This document shows, one piece after another, positions 27,251 to 35,841 of a DNA stretch of 64,000 bases. The stretch covers positions 62,001 through 126,000 of the forward strand of contig NZ_JASZYS010000003.1 of NCBI RefSeq assembly GCF_030316845.1, written 5' to 3'. The notes beneath the pieces are model-generated. The model did not search any database and was not told the origin of the DNA. It saw only the letters and a program-made list of their open reading frames with translations. The position numbers were made by a program, and so were the translations under genes. This DNA comes from Variovorax davisae. Its GTDB lineage: Bacteria; Pseudomonadota; Gammaproteobacteria; Burkholderiales; Burkholderiaceae_C. Every line of letters starts with the position of its first letter. The first letter of the stretch is position 1.

Positions 27251-28249
27251 ATGCACCTTTCCAACTCGACGACGATTCGCCGCCGCCATCTGCTTGCCCT
27301 GGCCGCCGCCGCGCTGCCGGCGGCCAGCTTCGCCCAACCCAGCGCCGCCGGCGCGTGGCCGGACAAGCCGCTGCGCATGTTCGTCGGCTATGCCGCCGGC
27401 AGCGGCATCGATACCGCGGCGCGCCAGTTGGCGCACCGCATTGAGGTGCTCGCCGGCCAGCCGGTGGTGGTGGATAACCGGCCCGGTGCCCTGGGCAATC
27501 TTGCGGCGCAGGCCGTCGCCGCTGCCCGCGGGGACGCTAACACCATCCTGTTCACGCCCAACTCCACGCACGCGGCCAACATCCACCTGTTCAAGAAGCT
27601 GCCCTTCGACCCGGTGAAGGACTTCGCTCCGGTGAGCAGCGTCGCCACGCTCGGCTTCGTCCTGGTCGGCGACCCGAAGACGGTCAACGTCACCAGCGTG
27701 AAGGAACTGGTGACGGCGCTGCGCCGGGAGCCGGGCCGCTGGGCCTATGGCACCGGCAACGCCACCGGACTGGTCGCTGGCGCGATGTTCAAGACGCTGA
27801 CCGGCACCGACATGCTTGCCGTGCCCTACAAGAGCGTCCCGCCCGCCATGACCGACCTGATGGGCGGGCGCCTGCAACTGGTGTTCGCCGATGCGACGCT
27901 GGCCATTCCGTTGGTGCGCGCGGGCAAGCTGCGCGCGCTGGCGGTCAGCGGTTCGCACCGCATGGCGGCCCTGCCGCAGGTGCCGACTATGGCCGAAGCA
28001 GGGGTCCCCAAGTACGACCTGACCGCATGGTTCGCGGTGTTCCAGCCGGCCGGTGTGGCGCCCGAACACAACGCGCGCATGGCCTCGCTGGTCCAGCGCG
28101 CGCTGCAGGATCCGCAACTCGCCGAATCGCTGCGCAGCATCGGCGCCGAACCCGAATCCTCCACGCCGGCCGAACTGGCCCAACGCGTTACCACTGATAC
28201 CGCGCGCTGGGGCGCGCTGGTCAAGCTTGCAGGGATTGAAGCCGAATGA
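27251..28249 (+). CDS. Bug/TctC-family periplasmic substrate-binding protein
   Basis: This 332-aa exported protein starts at the ATG preceded by GGAG seven bases upstream; an ATG at 27233 overlapping the previous stop is the alternative and adds six residues. The signal peptide contains RRRHLLALAAAALPAASFAQ, possibly a Tat-like twin-arginine. The Bug core follows (RMFVGYAAGSGIDTAARQLA, DNRPGALGNLAAQAV). The end overlaps the UbiD gene by 4 bp. Being inside the operon, it likely captures the carboxylate degraded by the pathway. Confidence 0.93.
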   Translation: MHLSNSTTIRRRHLLALAAAALPAASFAQPSAAGAWPDKPLRMFVGYAAGSGIDTAARQLAHRIEVLAGQPVVVDNRPGALGNLAAQAVAAARGDANTILFTPNSTHAANIHLFKKLPFDPVKDFAPVSSVATLGFVLVGDPKTVNVTSVKELVTALRREPGRWAYGTGNATGLVAGAMFKTLTGTDMLAVPYKSVPPAMTDLMGGRLQLVFADATLAIPLVRAGKLRALAVSGSHRMAALPQVPTMAEAGVPKYDLTAWFAVFQPAGVAPEHNARMASLVQRALQDPQLAESLRSIGAEPESSTPAELAQRVTTDTARWGALVKLAGIEAE

Positions 28250-29772
28250 ACCCAAACCTCGAACAATTCCGCCTCCGACGCTTCCTCGACGCGCTCGGCC
28301 CCGAACAGCTGCAACGGCATGGCGTCACCGCACTGGCTGATGTCGCCGTCGCGCTGGAAGGCGCAGCCGCGGCGCAATTCTTCGCGCAGCCGGGCGGCGA
28401 AGGGCCCGAACTGGTTGGCAACGTGATGGGCAGTCGCGAACGTGTGGCGCAGGCTTTCGGCTCGACGCCGGGCGACCTCGTGACCGAGGTGCTGCGCCGC
28501 CTGCGCAAGGCGCAGCCGATCGTCACGGTGCAGCGCGCCGATGCCCCGGTGCAGGAGGTCGTGCTGGAGGGGGACGCCGCCGACCTCACGCAACTGCCGG
28601 TGCACCTGCAGCACGAGCTGGATGGCGCGCCCTACATCGGCGCGATCGACTTCTCGCGCGACCCGTCCAATGGCTGGACCAATATCGGCGTGCGCCGTCT
28701 GATGCTGCGCGGTCGCCGCAAGGCGGGCGTGGACCTGGTGGCGCCTTCGGACATGCGCGCCCTGTACCTCGGGTACGCGCAGCGCAAGCAGCCGATGCCG
28801 GTGGCCTTCGTAGTGGGCGCCAACCCGATCGACTACGTCGCCGCCACCATGCGCATGCCGGTCGACGAGATGGGTTTGCTGGCCTCCCTGCGCGGCGCGC
28901 CGCTGGGCGTGGTCAAGTGCATCACCAGCGACCTGCTGGTGCCGGCCGATGCCGAATACGTGCTCGAAGGCTACCTCGACGAACGCGGCCACGTGGACCC
29001 GGAAGGGCCCTATGGCGAATTCCTGGGCTACTACGGCGGTGTCAAGCGCAACCCGGTGTTCCACCTGACGGCGATCACGCACCGGCGCGATCCGGTGTTC
29101 CAGACCCTCACGATCAGCGGCCGGAACATGGACCGCACCGACACCGCGCAGCTCTGCGCCTTGCGCACCGAGGTGACCGCGTGGCAGTCGATCCAGCTGG
29201 CCGTGCGCGAACTGAAGGCGGTCTACGCCAGCGCGGCGACCGGCGGCATGTTCAACCTGCGCGTGGCACTGCAGCAGCGCGTACCTGGCGAGGCGCGCAA
29301 CGCCATCGCCGCGGCGTTCGCATGCCAAGCCAACATCAAGCACGTGTTCGTGGTCGACCCCGACATCGACATCTTCTCCGACGCCGAGATGGAGTGGGCG
29401 CTGGCGACGCGTTTCCAGGCCGGCCGCGACCTGGTAGCCATGGATGGCATGCGGGCAATGCCATTGGATCCGTCGCTGCGGGGCGCGCGCGCTGGGAGCA
29501 AGCTGGGCTTCGACCTCACCCTGCCGTTGCTCGCGCCGGGCGAGCAGCGCAGCATGGAATACCTGGTGCCCACTCCGCCACAGGTAGCGCCGGCCGACGC
29601 TCCCGTGCGCAGCCCGGAGGTCGCGCTGGCCGAAGGGGCGAAGACGTTCGCCGAGCTGATGCGGGCCACCGGCAGCCGCGATGGCCGGGAACTGGTGCGC
29701 TGGCTGGAGTCGCAGGGCGCCGAAGGGCGGCTGGATCGCGACGACCGTGGCCGCTGGCGTCTGCGTTCCTGA
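28246..29772 (+). CDS. ubiD: UbiD-family prenyl-FMN-dependent decarboxylase
   Basis: This 508-aa enzyme matches the UbiD family: the N-terminal GNVMGSRERVAQAFG segment, the NIGVRRLMLRG stretch, a conserved acidic motif EGPYGEFLGYYGG near residue 250, and a C-terminal DIDIFSDAEMEWALATR region. UbiD enzymes use prenylated FMN to decarboxylate (or carboxylate) unsaturated and aromatic acids. The matching UbiX is encoded at 21673 in the same operon. Being surrounded by Bug, hydratase and Mo-hydroxylase genes points to degradation of an aromatic or heteroaromatic (di)carboxylate rather than to ubiquinone synthesis. The exact substrate is unknown. Confidence 0.92.
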   Translation: MNPNLEQFRLRRFLDALGPEQLQRHGVTALADVAVALEGAAAAQFFAQPGGEGPELVGNVMGSRERVAQAFGSTPGDLVTEVLRRLRKAQPIVTVQRADAPVQEVVLEGDAADLTQLPVHLQHELDGAPYIGAIDFSRDPSNGWTNIGVRRLMLRGRRKAGVDLVAPSDMRALYLGYAQRKQPMPVAFVVGANPIDYVAATMRMPVDEMGLLASLRGAPLGVVKCITSDLLVPADAEYVLEGYLDERGHVDPEGPYGEFLGYYGGVKRNPVFHLTAITHRRDPVFQTLTISGRNMDRTDTAQLCALRTEVTAWQSIQLAVRELKAVYASAATGGMFNLRVALQQRVPGEARNAIAAAFACQANIKHVFVVDPDIDIFSDAEMEWALATRFQAGRDLVAMDGMRAMPLDPSLRGARAGSKLGFDLTLPLLAPGEQRSMEYLVPTPPQVAPADAPVRSPEVALAEGAKTFAELMRATGSRDGRELVRWLESQGAEGRLDRDDRGRWRLRS

Positions 29773-29804
29773 GCTTGCCCGCCCGAATCCATGAAGGAAA
29801 CGTC

Positions 29805-30785
29805 ATGAACAATCCGAGAGCCTTCCGCGCGGCCTGCGCGCTCGTGCTTGCCACTCTCCTCGGCCCGGTGGCAGCGCCGGCAGTGTCCGCGGCGGCGGCC
29901 TGGCCCGAGCGGCCTGTCAAGCTGGTGGTGCCGTATCCGGCCGGGGCGGGCGCGGACACGACGGCGCGCCTCGTCGGCGAGAAATTGAGTGCACGCCTCG
30001 GCCAACCGGTCGTGATCGAGAACCGGCCGGGCGCGGCGACGAACATCGCGATGGAGTGGGTGGTCCACCAGCCGGCGGACGGCTACGCGCTGTTCTTCGC
30101 TTTGCCGACCGTGGTGCAGAACCCCTACCTATACAAGCTGCGCTTCGACCCGCGCACGGAACTGCGGCCCGTGGCCAAGCTAACCGAGGTCAGCTTCGTG
30201 CTGCTCGCCAGCAGTGAATTCCCTGCGCGCAGCGTCCCCGAGTTACTGAAGCTGGCGGCTGAGAAGCCTGGCCAGGTGAGTTGCGGATCACCGGGCGCCA
30301 CGCCTGGCCTGGGCTGCGAACTGCTCAAGAGCCGGGGCAATGTCGACATCACCGTGGTTCCGTACAAGGGCAATGCTCCAGCCTTGACCGACCTCGCTGG
30401 AGGCCAGATCAACCTGCTTTTCGATCTGGTGAGTTCGGCGAAGCCGCACGTTGCTGCGGGCCGTGTGCGCGCCATCGCCACCACCAACAGCAAGCGGGGC
30501 GATCCCCAGTTTCCCGAGCTGCCCAGCGTGGCCGAGACGCTGCCCGGTGTCGAGCTGACGGCCTGGCAGGGCGTCATGGTGCCTGCCAGGACGCCCGACG
30601 CCGTGGTCCAGCGACTGGAGCGCGAACTGGCTGCCGTGATGGCCGACCCCGACGTGCAGGCCAGGCTGGCCGCCAATGGGCTCACCCGGTCCTTCGAGGA
30701 CGCTGCGCGCTTTCGCCAGACGCTGGCGCGCGAATTCACCCGCTACGAGAAGCTGATTCGCGAAACGGGCATGAAGGGGGAGTGA
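29805..30785 (+). CDS. Bug/TctC-family periplasmic substrate-binding protein
   Basis: This 326-aa exported protein starts at an ATG with an AAGGAAA ribosome site; the long open frame upstream is a shadow of ubiD. The signal peptide ends near AVSAAAAW and the Bug core reads VKLVVPYPAGAGADTTAR and ENRPGAATNIAMEW. It is the second Bug protein of this operon, placed 32 bp after ubiD and 4 bp before the hydrolase. Two receptors in one operon may serve different but related carboxylates. Confidence 0.94.
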   Translation: MNNPRAFRAACALVLATLLGPVAAPAVSAAAAWPERPVKLVVPYPAGAGADTTARLVGEKLSARLGQPVVIENRPGAATNIAMEWVVHQPADGYALFFALPTVVQNPYLYKLRFDPRTELRPVAKLTEVSFVLLASSEFPARSVPELLKLAAEKPGQVSCGSPGATPGLGCELLKSRGNVDITVVPYKGNAPALTDLAGGQINLLFDLVSSAKPHVAAGRVRAIATTNSKRGDPQFPELPSVAETLPGVELTAWQGVMVPARTPDAVVQRLERELAAVMADPDVQARLAANGLTRSFEDAARFRQTLAREFTRYEKLIRETGMKGE

Positions 30786-30789
30786 GGGC

Positions 30790-31557
30790 ATGACTGCACC
30801 GATTTCTTGCCTGCGCTTCGGGCAGGGTGGGCACCGCGTCCTCTTCCTCGCGGGCTGGCTGGGCACCGCGCAGGACTGGGGTGCCGTGCTGCAGGCCATG
30901 GACCCGAACGCGGTGTCGGCTTGCCTGCCGGACATCCGGGGCTATGGCGCGCGCCGCGGCGAGTCAGGCAACTTCTCGTTCAGCGAAGTGGCGCAGGACG
31001 TGCAACGCATCCTCGACCAACTAGGCTGGGACAACTGCACACTGGTGGGGCATTCCATGGGCGCCATGGCGATGCAGCGGGTGCTGGCAGATGCGGGCCA
31101 GCGGGTCCGGGCACTGGTGGGCATCGCCCCGGTGCCCGCCTGCGGGTCGCGAATGGATGCGCAGCGCTTTGCCGCGTTCGAGGCGGCTGCTCACGACGTC
31201 GCCGGCCGGCAGGCCATCGTCGCCGCATCCACCGGCCAGCGGCTGTCGGCAAACTGGGCCCGCGAAGTCGCACGAGCGTCCTGTCAGCGATCGAGCGAGG
31301 ACGCCGTCGTCTCCTACCTGAACGAATGGGCACGAAAGGGATTCGAAGACGAGATCGCCGGCAGCGCCTGCCCCGTGCGCCTGTTCGTCGGACAGCACGA
31401 TCCGGGGTTGACCCGCGCCGCCATCGAGCGGACCTGGCTGCGCTGGTATTCCGATGCCATCGTGGAGGAACTGCCCAACTCCGGCCACTATCCGATGTTC
31501 GAAACGCCGGTGTGGCTCGGAACCCGGCTCGAAGCAACCCTGCGCGAACTGGCCTGA
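30790..31557 (+). CDS. Alpha/beta hydrolase
   Basis: This 255-aa alpha/beta-hydrolase-fold protein has the nucleophile elbow GHSMG near residue 88, the acid in VGQHDPG near 200 and the histidine in NSGHYPMFE near 235. The early oxyanion region is FLAGWLGTAQDW. The layout resembles enol-lactonases and C-C bond hydrolases of aromatic pathways. It is the last gene of the ubiX-ubiD operon, 4 bp after the Bug gene, so it likely hydrolyses a late ring-opened or CoA-bound intermediate. Confidence 0.9.
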   Translation: MTAPISCLRFGQGGHRVLFLAGWLGTAQDWGAVLQAMDPNAVSACLPDIRGYGARRGESGNFSFSEVAQDVQRILDQLGWDNCTLVGHSMGAMAMQRVLADAGQRVRALVGIAPVPACGSRMDAQRFAAFEAAAHDVAGRQAIVAASTGQRLSANWAREVARASCQRSSEDAVVSYLNEWARKGFEDEIAGSACPVRLFVGQHDPGLTRAAIERTWLRWYSDAIVEELPNSGHYPMFETPVWLGTRLEATLRELA

Positions 31558-31586
31558 GTCGCCCCCGTCATTGCACGGAGGCCGCA

Positions 31587-31745
31587 ATGGCCCAAGGTCG
31601 CAATGCACCTCCTGCGACCTCGGTGCATCACAAAGCCAAATACGCCAATGGACATGAACAAGTCTGGGGAGGCATGGGGCCTCACCCTAAGTAGTTCAAG
31701 GCCTTGGTCGCCTCTGGCAAAACGCTCAAGGAGCTTGCGATCTAA
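31587..31745 (+). pseudogene. H-NS-family DNA-binding domain relic with in-frame stop
   Basis: A short reading MAQGRNAPPATSVHHKAKYA continues into NGHEQVWGGMGPHPK, then a TAG at 31692-31694, then FKALVASGKTLKELAI and TAA. This is the C-terminal DNA-binding domain of H-NS-like proteins (KYxNxxGQTWxGRGxxPKW...ALAxGKSLxxFAI): the amber stop replaces the usual tryptophan codon. The N-terminal oligomerisation part is missing. It marks the left edge of the accessory island. Confidence 0.72.
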
Positions 31746-32305
31746 GCCACGAAGTTCTCCACAACTGCAAACGCGCGCAGTCGGCGCATTCCGCCACTGC
31801 GTCACTGATTTCTGGCGTCGCACGCCGCCGCCTGCGAGCATGCCATGCACGGCCCGCGATCCTGCCCACACTCTCCGCACGATCGTCTGGCGGGATCCGG
31901 GCCCTGGTTGCCGAGTGTCCGACCTGTGCTCGAGGAAGTCGGGGTGCCGGTCTATAAAGCGGGTCTGGCCCGCTGGCGTCAGCATTGGGTGCTCTGTCAC
32001 GAGTACGGACTGACGCCGGTTGCTATTCTTGAGCCTCGGTCTGAGGGCACGCTCGATGCGCTCAACGCAGTTCTGTCCGCTCAGCGGCGGAAGGCAGAAG
32101 GATTCAGAGAGCCGCCAATAGGGCCATATCGCAATCGCCAATCTGCACGGCTTGTAGACAGGTTTGAAGGCAAGCTCGCGGCCGATGAGTCGCGGCCTGT
32201 CGATTCTTGAAGTCTTTGAACGGGGGAGCCCGCCGGAACTGAGAAGGGCGGGTAGCGGCCAATGAGCGTGGACAATCGTGTCCCCTGTCTTGCCCATGCG
32301 ATCCG
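31746..32305. other. Region of unclear coding content after the H-NS relic
   Basis: One open frame, 31845-32210 on the plus strand (121 codons), has plausible protein-like composition in its middle (VGVPVYKAGLARWRQHWVLC) but no family I recognise and no clear ribosome site. It may be a fragment of a mobile-element gene. The rest shows nothing. Confidence 0.35.
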
Positions 32306-32962
32306 ATGCCTCCGCGCCAGTACCTTCTGCTCACCCTTTCTGATCACCGTTCAGCTACCTTGGAGCTTGACAGGAACGGCGGGGCCCCGGGCACCTACAC
32401 GCGGTTCCTGAACATCGATGGCCGCTGGGCGGTGCATGGCTCGCAGCATGCGCCGCTGCTTGTTTGGGATCCGGCATACGCCGACCTGGCCAATGCGGCG
32501 GCCGCGCGCGCTACGGCAGCACGCCAACGCCCCGTCGTGGTTTTATCGCGGGGAGATTCGGGGTGGGAGGAAGGTCGAGAGATCCAGGTATTCATCGAGG
32601 CATTCGAATCGGCGCTCCTCGGGCACACCGCCCACAGCGCGGCAAAGGCCCGGCGGCTGCGGACCGAGGCCGACAAGCTGGAGGCGTTCTCCCTCATCGT
32701 GCGGCAGGCGTCTGCCGCAATGGATCACGAGCCATTCGCGTCGGTCCGCCTTGCTGCGGGCAAAGCCTTGCTCGCGAAGTTCGGCGGCGGGTCCATCACG
32801 TCAGCGTTCGCTTGGCTGGCGGGGAAGGCCGGTAGTGCTGCACTCGCGAGCGTACTTTCAGGCGAGGTGGAGCTCGCGGGCCCGCTCTCCACCAAGGAAG
32901 TCGCTGACGCGGTAGCGCTGGCGCGAGAGGCCGACCGGTTGCAGGGGGCTCAGGGGTCCTAG
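32306..32962 (+). CDS. Hypothetical protein
   Basis: This 218-aa reading is not recognised. It has no signal peptide or membrane segment. The first 80 residues contain a beta-rich stretch with FLNIDGRWAVHGS; the middle (110-150) is helical and charged (AKARRLRTEADKLEAFSL), and the end is rich in alanine and glutamate. It lies alone between the H-NS relic and a broken Fic gene on the other strand. It may belong to the island; its function is unknown. Confidence 0.55.
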   Translation: MPPRQYLLLTLSDHRSATLELDRNGGAPGTYTRFLNIDGRWAVHGSQHAPLLVWDPAYADLANAAAARATAARQRPVVVLSRGDSGWEEGREIQVFIEAFESALLGHTAHSAAKARRLRTEADKLEAFSLIVRQASAAMDHEPFASVRLAAGKALLAKFGGGSITSAFAWLAGKAGSAALASVLSGEVELAGPLSTKEVADAVALAREADRLQGAQGS

Positions 32963-33024
32963 TTCGGAGGGTGAGTCGAGTCCAGGCGGAAGTGTGCCTG
33001 GATCGAATTCACTCGCGGACGCAT

Positions 33025-33951
33025 TCAGCCCTTGCTGCTGCCGCCCGGAGTCTCCGGGGCGGGAGGCGCGGGCCTTTCGACGGAGTCGGAGCTGGCCGCG
33101 GCGATACGCTCCTCGGGTTCTTGGACCGGATAGGCGCTGCGGTATGCGTCGAGCACGAAGGGGGATGCATTAGCAGGTCACCGATCTCGTAGTAAGTCAG
33201 CTGGGCGCTGATGTAGGCCTCGATCATCGAAACAGGGAACTGGATCGGCGGCAGAGGCGATCAGGATCGCGATCTGGAAGACCCGCGACGTTCGCTTGTT
33301 CCCATCCTCGAAGAGCTGCAAGCATGAGAGCGCGCACGCTGCGTAAACCGAAGCATCGAAGGGGTTGGCTGCCCGAACAATGTTCTCCTGGACGCGGGCA
33401 GCCTGCTTGTCCAGATACGGGGGGGCGTCGGGCGGCCTGTACTCTGTGCCGGAGATGCGTACCCGCCGGGTCTTACGCGTTGCGCCGAGTTGATCGTCCG
33501 GCAAGATCCCTCGCATCAACACGGAGTGGATCCTCCTCACGCCCTCGACGCCCGCGTGGACCAATGCCGAGGCGTCGCCTAGAACCAACTCGTAGGCGCT
33601 GCGCAGGTTGACGATCATCTGGGCTTCAACAAAGCTCTTTCCGCCCGCGGTGCGGCCCATCTTCAGCAAGGTTATGGTGTCCGCGTGCGAATAGGTGTTG
33701 CCCTCGATCTGCGCAGACGTATGGGCGAAGTCGATGGCCGACTCCTCCTTCCACCTGGGGTTTGCAAGCAACCTCGAAAGGGGGTTTGCGCCCGCGTGCC
33801 GGTTGAGCTCGGCCAACTCTTCGTCGAGGAGGTCTATCGAAGGGAGGGGAGGGATAGGCGAGTTGTTCGGCGGGAAAGGGTGGGCCTGAAGAAGAGGCGA
33901 GGGCGGGGCCCCAATGCCCTTCAGATGGCGCATCTTCCTGAATCGGTCCAA
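33025..33951 (-). pseudogene. Fic-family protein gene with two compensating frameshifts
   Basis: The minus-strand gene encodes a Fic-type (AMP-transferase) protein. It has the inhibitory-helix motif SAQIEGN ((S/T)xxxE(G/N)) around residue 68-74 and a Fic loop reading LQLFEDGNKRTSR, where the family normally has HPFxDGNxR: the catalytic histidine is glutamine. Near 33235 the frame is lost: the natural continuation PVSMIEAYISAQLTYYEIGD is in another frame. Near 33175 it returns to the first frame and runs ASPFVLDAYRSAYPV to a stop at 33025. Two nearby compensating indels plus the lost histidine indicate a decayed gene, or, less likely, sequencing errors for the indels. Fic proteins of this class are often toxins or regulators. 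Confidence 0.75.
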
Positions 33952-34057
33952 TAGGTCCTCGGCAGTCGGAGCTCAGTCCTGAGCCCATCCACGAGTTAGG
34001 CCGCCTTCTGCTCGTTGAAAGGCGACATGAAAAGCTATTGTCTTTGCCCGTGCGCAC

Positions 34058-35176
34058 TCATTCCGACGTCTTCTTGCCCCTAGCGGCACGGCCGGGCGCG
34101 GGCTTCGCTGCTCCTTCGCTGCTTCGGCTCGCCTCGAGCTGGCGCAGGGCTGCCATCGTCGCCGCGTGTCCCTCCCCCAGTTGGGCAATCTCCCGCTCGG
34201 CCTGCCCCTGCTGGCGCTCGAGCTGCGCGGCCAGGTCGGTGGCCCGCTGCTCTGCCCCGGCGGCGCGCTCGCGCAGTGTCGCCAGTTCGACCTGGCCCTC
34301 CTGATGCTGGCGGGACCAGGTGGCGGCCGCCTCGCGGTGCGCGGCCTTCTCGGCTCGGAGGGCCTGCTCTGCCGCGGCCTGCGCGGTACGTGCGGCCTCG
34401 TGTTCTGCCGCCCGCGCCTTCTGCTCTTTGACGAGGTCCCCGGAGGCCTGGCGCGCTGCGACCCGCTCCCGGTCGACGTCGGCCAGTAGCCGGCGCTCGT
34501 GCGCAACGTGGCGCTGCTCGGCCTCTCTGGCGTCGCGCTGCGCCGTGCCCAGTTCCATTGCTGCCTTCTCCCGCAGCGCTTCCTTGCTGGCCACGGCCTC
34601 GTCGAACGCCTTGCGCAGGCGCCGCACCTCGGCTTCGGCGTCGCTGAGAAGGCGAGCGGATTCCTGCTGCTGCGCGTGCATCTGGGCCTCCATGGCCGTC
34701 ACCGCCTGACGCGAGGACGCCAGCGCTTCATCGAGCGCCACGCGCGCCTGCTCGAAGGAGGTCTCGCGCTGCTGCAGGTCCGCTTCCTCCCGGGCCAGGG
34801 CGCTGCGCTGCAGCTCGAGCTCGCGGCGGGTCGCCTCGGTCTTCTGAACCTGCGCTTGGTCGGCTTCGCGGCGGGCGGTCTCCCAGAACAGCTTGGCGGC
34901 CTGGACGATGCCCAGGGGCAGCTGATGCGCTTCGCCGGCGGCCAGATTTGCGCCATGGCCGTCCAAGCGCTTGCCGAGCGTGGCGAACCAGCGCTCGAGC
35001 ATGGGGCTCACGGTGTTGGGTGAGCCGCTGCCGATCTTTTGGCGCACGCGCTCGATGGTCGGGCGTAGACCTTCGTGCAACAGCGCGTCGGCCGCTTCCC
35101 AAACCTGGGCTTCCTGGATGCCGCGGCCGGCGCTGCGGATCGGGAGGATGTTGGCGCTCGAACTTCTCGGATCCAT
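34058..35176 (-). CDS. kfrA: KfrA-like DNA-binding protein with long coiled coil
   Basis: This 372-aa protein has an N-terminal KfrA-type DNA-binding region (residues 20-75: VWEAADALLHEGLRPTIERV, SPNTVSPMLERWFATLG) followed by a very long alanine- and glutamate-rich coiled coil (about 85-345). It ends in a basic tail, GRAARGKKTSE. KfrA proteins are plasmid-borne, autoregulated DNA-binding proteins that help stable inheritance; chromosomal copies sit on integrative elements. A perfect 10-bp inverted repeat at 35202-35226 directly upstream of the start is a probable autoregulatory operator. The gene lies just outside the left end of the Tn7-like element. Confidence 0.88.
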   Translation of the reverse strand: MDPRSSSANILPIRSAGRGIQEAQVWEAADALLHEGLRPTIERVRQKIGSGSPNTVSPMLERWFATLGKRLDGHGANLAAGEAHQLPLGIVQAAKLFWETARREADQAQVQKTEATRRELELQRSALAREEADLQQRETSFEQARVALDEALASSRQAVTAMEAQMHAQQQESARLLSDAEAEVRRLRKAFDEAVASKEALREKAAMELGTAQRDAREAEQRHVAHERRLLADVDRERVAARQASGDLVKEQKARAAEHEAARTAQAAAEQALRAEKAAHREAAATWSRQHQEGQVELATLRERAAGAEQRATDLAAQLERQQGQAEREIAQLGEGHAATMAALRQLEASRSSEGAAKPAPGRAARGKKTSE

Positions 35177-35201
35177 GCGGGTTCCTTCCCTGAGGTTTTA
35201 C

Positions 35202-35226
35202 TTTCGATAATAATGGATTATCGAAA
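35202..35226. promoter_or_regulatory. Perfect inverted repeat, candidate KfrA operator
   Basis: TTTCGATAAT at 35202-35211 and its exact reverse complement ATTATCGAAA at 35217-35226 flank a 5-bp spacer, 25 bp before the kfrA start codon. The position fits autorepression, as known for plasmid KfrA. Confidence 0.7.
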
Positions 35227-35286
35227 TATATTTACAATATACGTAAGACATCATACATGGCATGTGTGACGAATAACGGAACGACA

Positions 35287-35311
35287 TGCGGTTCTAGTAA
35301 TTCGTTTGACA
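35287..35311 (+). repeat. Left terminal inverted repeat of the Tn7-like element
   Basis: Reads TGCGGTTCTAG then TAATTCGTTTGACA. It pairs in inverse orientation with 48428-48452 (mismatches at positions 3, 4 and 13). A second copy of the GTAATTCnTTTG core starts at 35320, 23 bp further in. Confidence 0.72.
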
Positions 35312-35841
35312 AAGTTCAGGTAATTCCTTTGCAGGCCGTGGGGTGTGCCCCGTTGGTAACCAGAGCCAAGGTGGGGTCCGCCCCGGGAGTCCGGCCGCCG
35401 AAGGACGGCAGTTGGGATTTCGGGCCCGCTAGAGCTGCCAGCGGTGGGCGGAGGCCCTCGGGTCCTCGCGAGTTGCCCGCGGCACTGAACGAGTCTGCGA
35501 AGCTCCACGGTTGGGAACGAGCGTCGCTGGGCGATGCTCGTGCGCGAGGCCCGACGACGATGTGGGCAGTTAGCCGCCCAACGCGCGCGATCAAATGCTT
35601 GAACACGAACGCTCTGACGCGGGCCTGCATCGGCGGCCCGAGCCCGGGCAGCGCCCCGACTCAACGTCCTGAGTCTTGGACTACAACCACAACCACAAGC
35701 TCACGCTGACCATCGCGATCTCGCGTGATGGCAATCTCTTGGTGCGGAAGAAAAGTCGTTATAAATCAACGGCTTAAATCATGCAATGCAGCTTATGTTA
35801 AATATAGGGTGGTGGCAGCGCGATCCGATCAAAACAGGCAT

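Larger units (their letters stand above)
35177..35841. other. Intergenic stretch holding kfrA promoter and Tn7-like left end
   Basis: Apart from the palindrome at 35202 and the terminal repeat at 35287, no supported gene is present. A protein-like run can be read on the plus strand near 35670-35788 (HKLTLTIAISRDGNLLV), without a recognisable family; it could be the relic of a longer gene. Confidence 0.45.

Noticed and set aside
28917-29804. Long N-terminal extension of the Bug gene at 29805 overlapping ubiD
   Set aside because: The extension is a shadow of ubiD; the true start has a ribosome site and a signal peptide.
31488-32297. 269-codon minus-strand frame
   Set aside because: It is antisense to the hydrolase end and the H-NS relic, and lacks any recognised domain.
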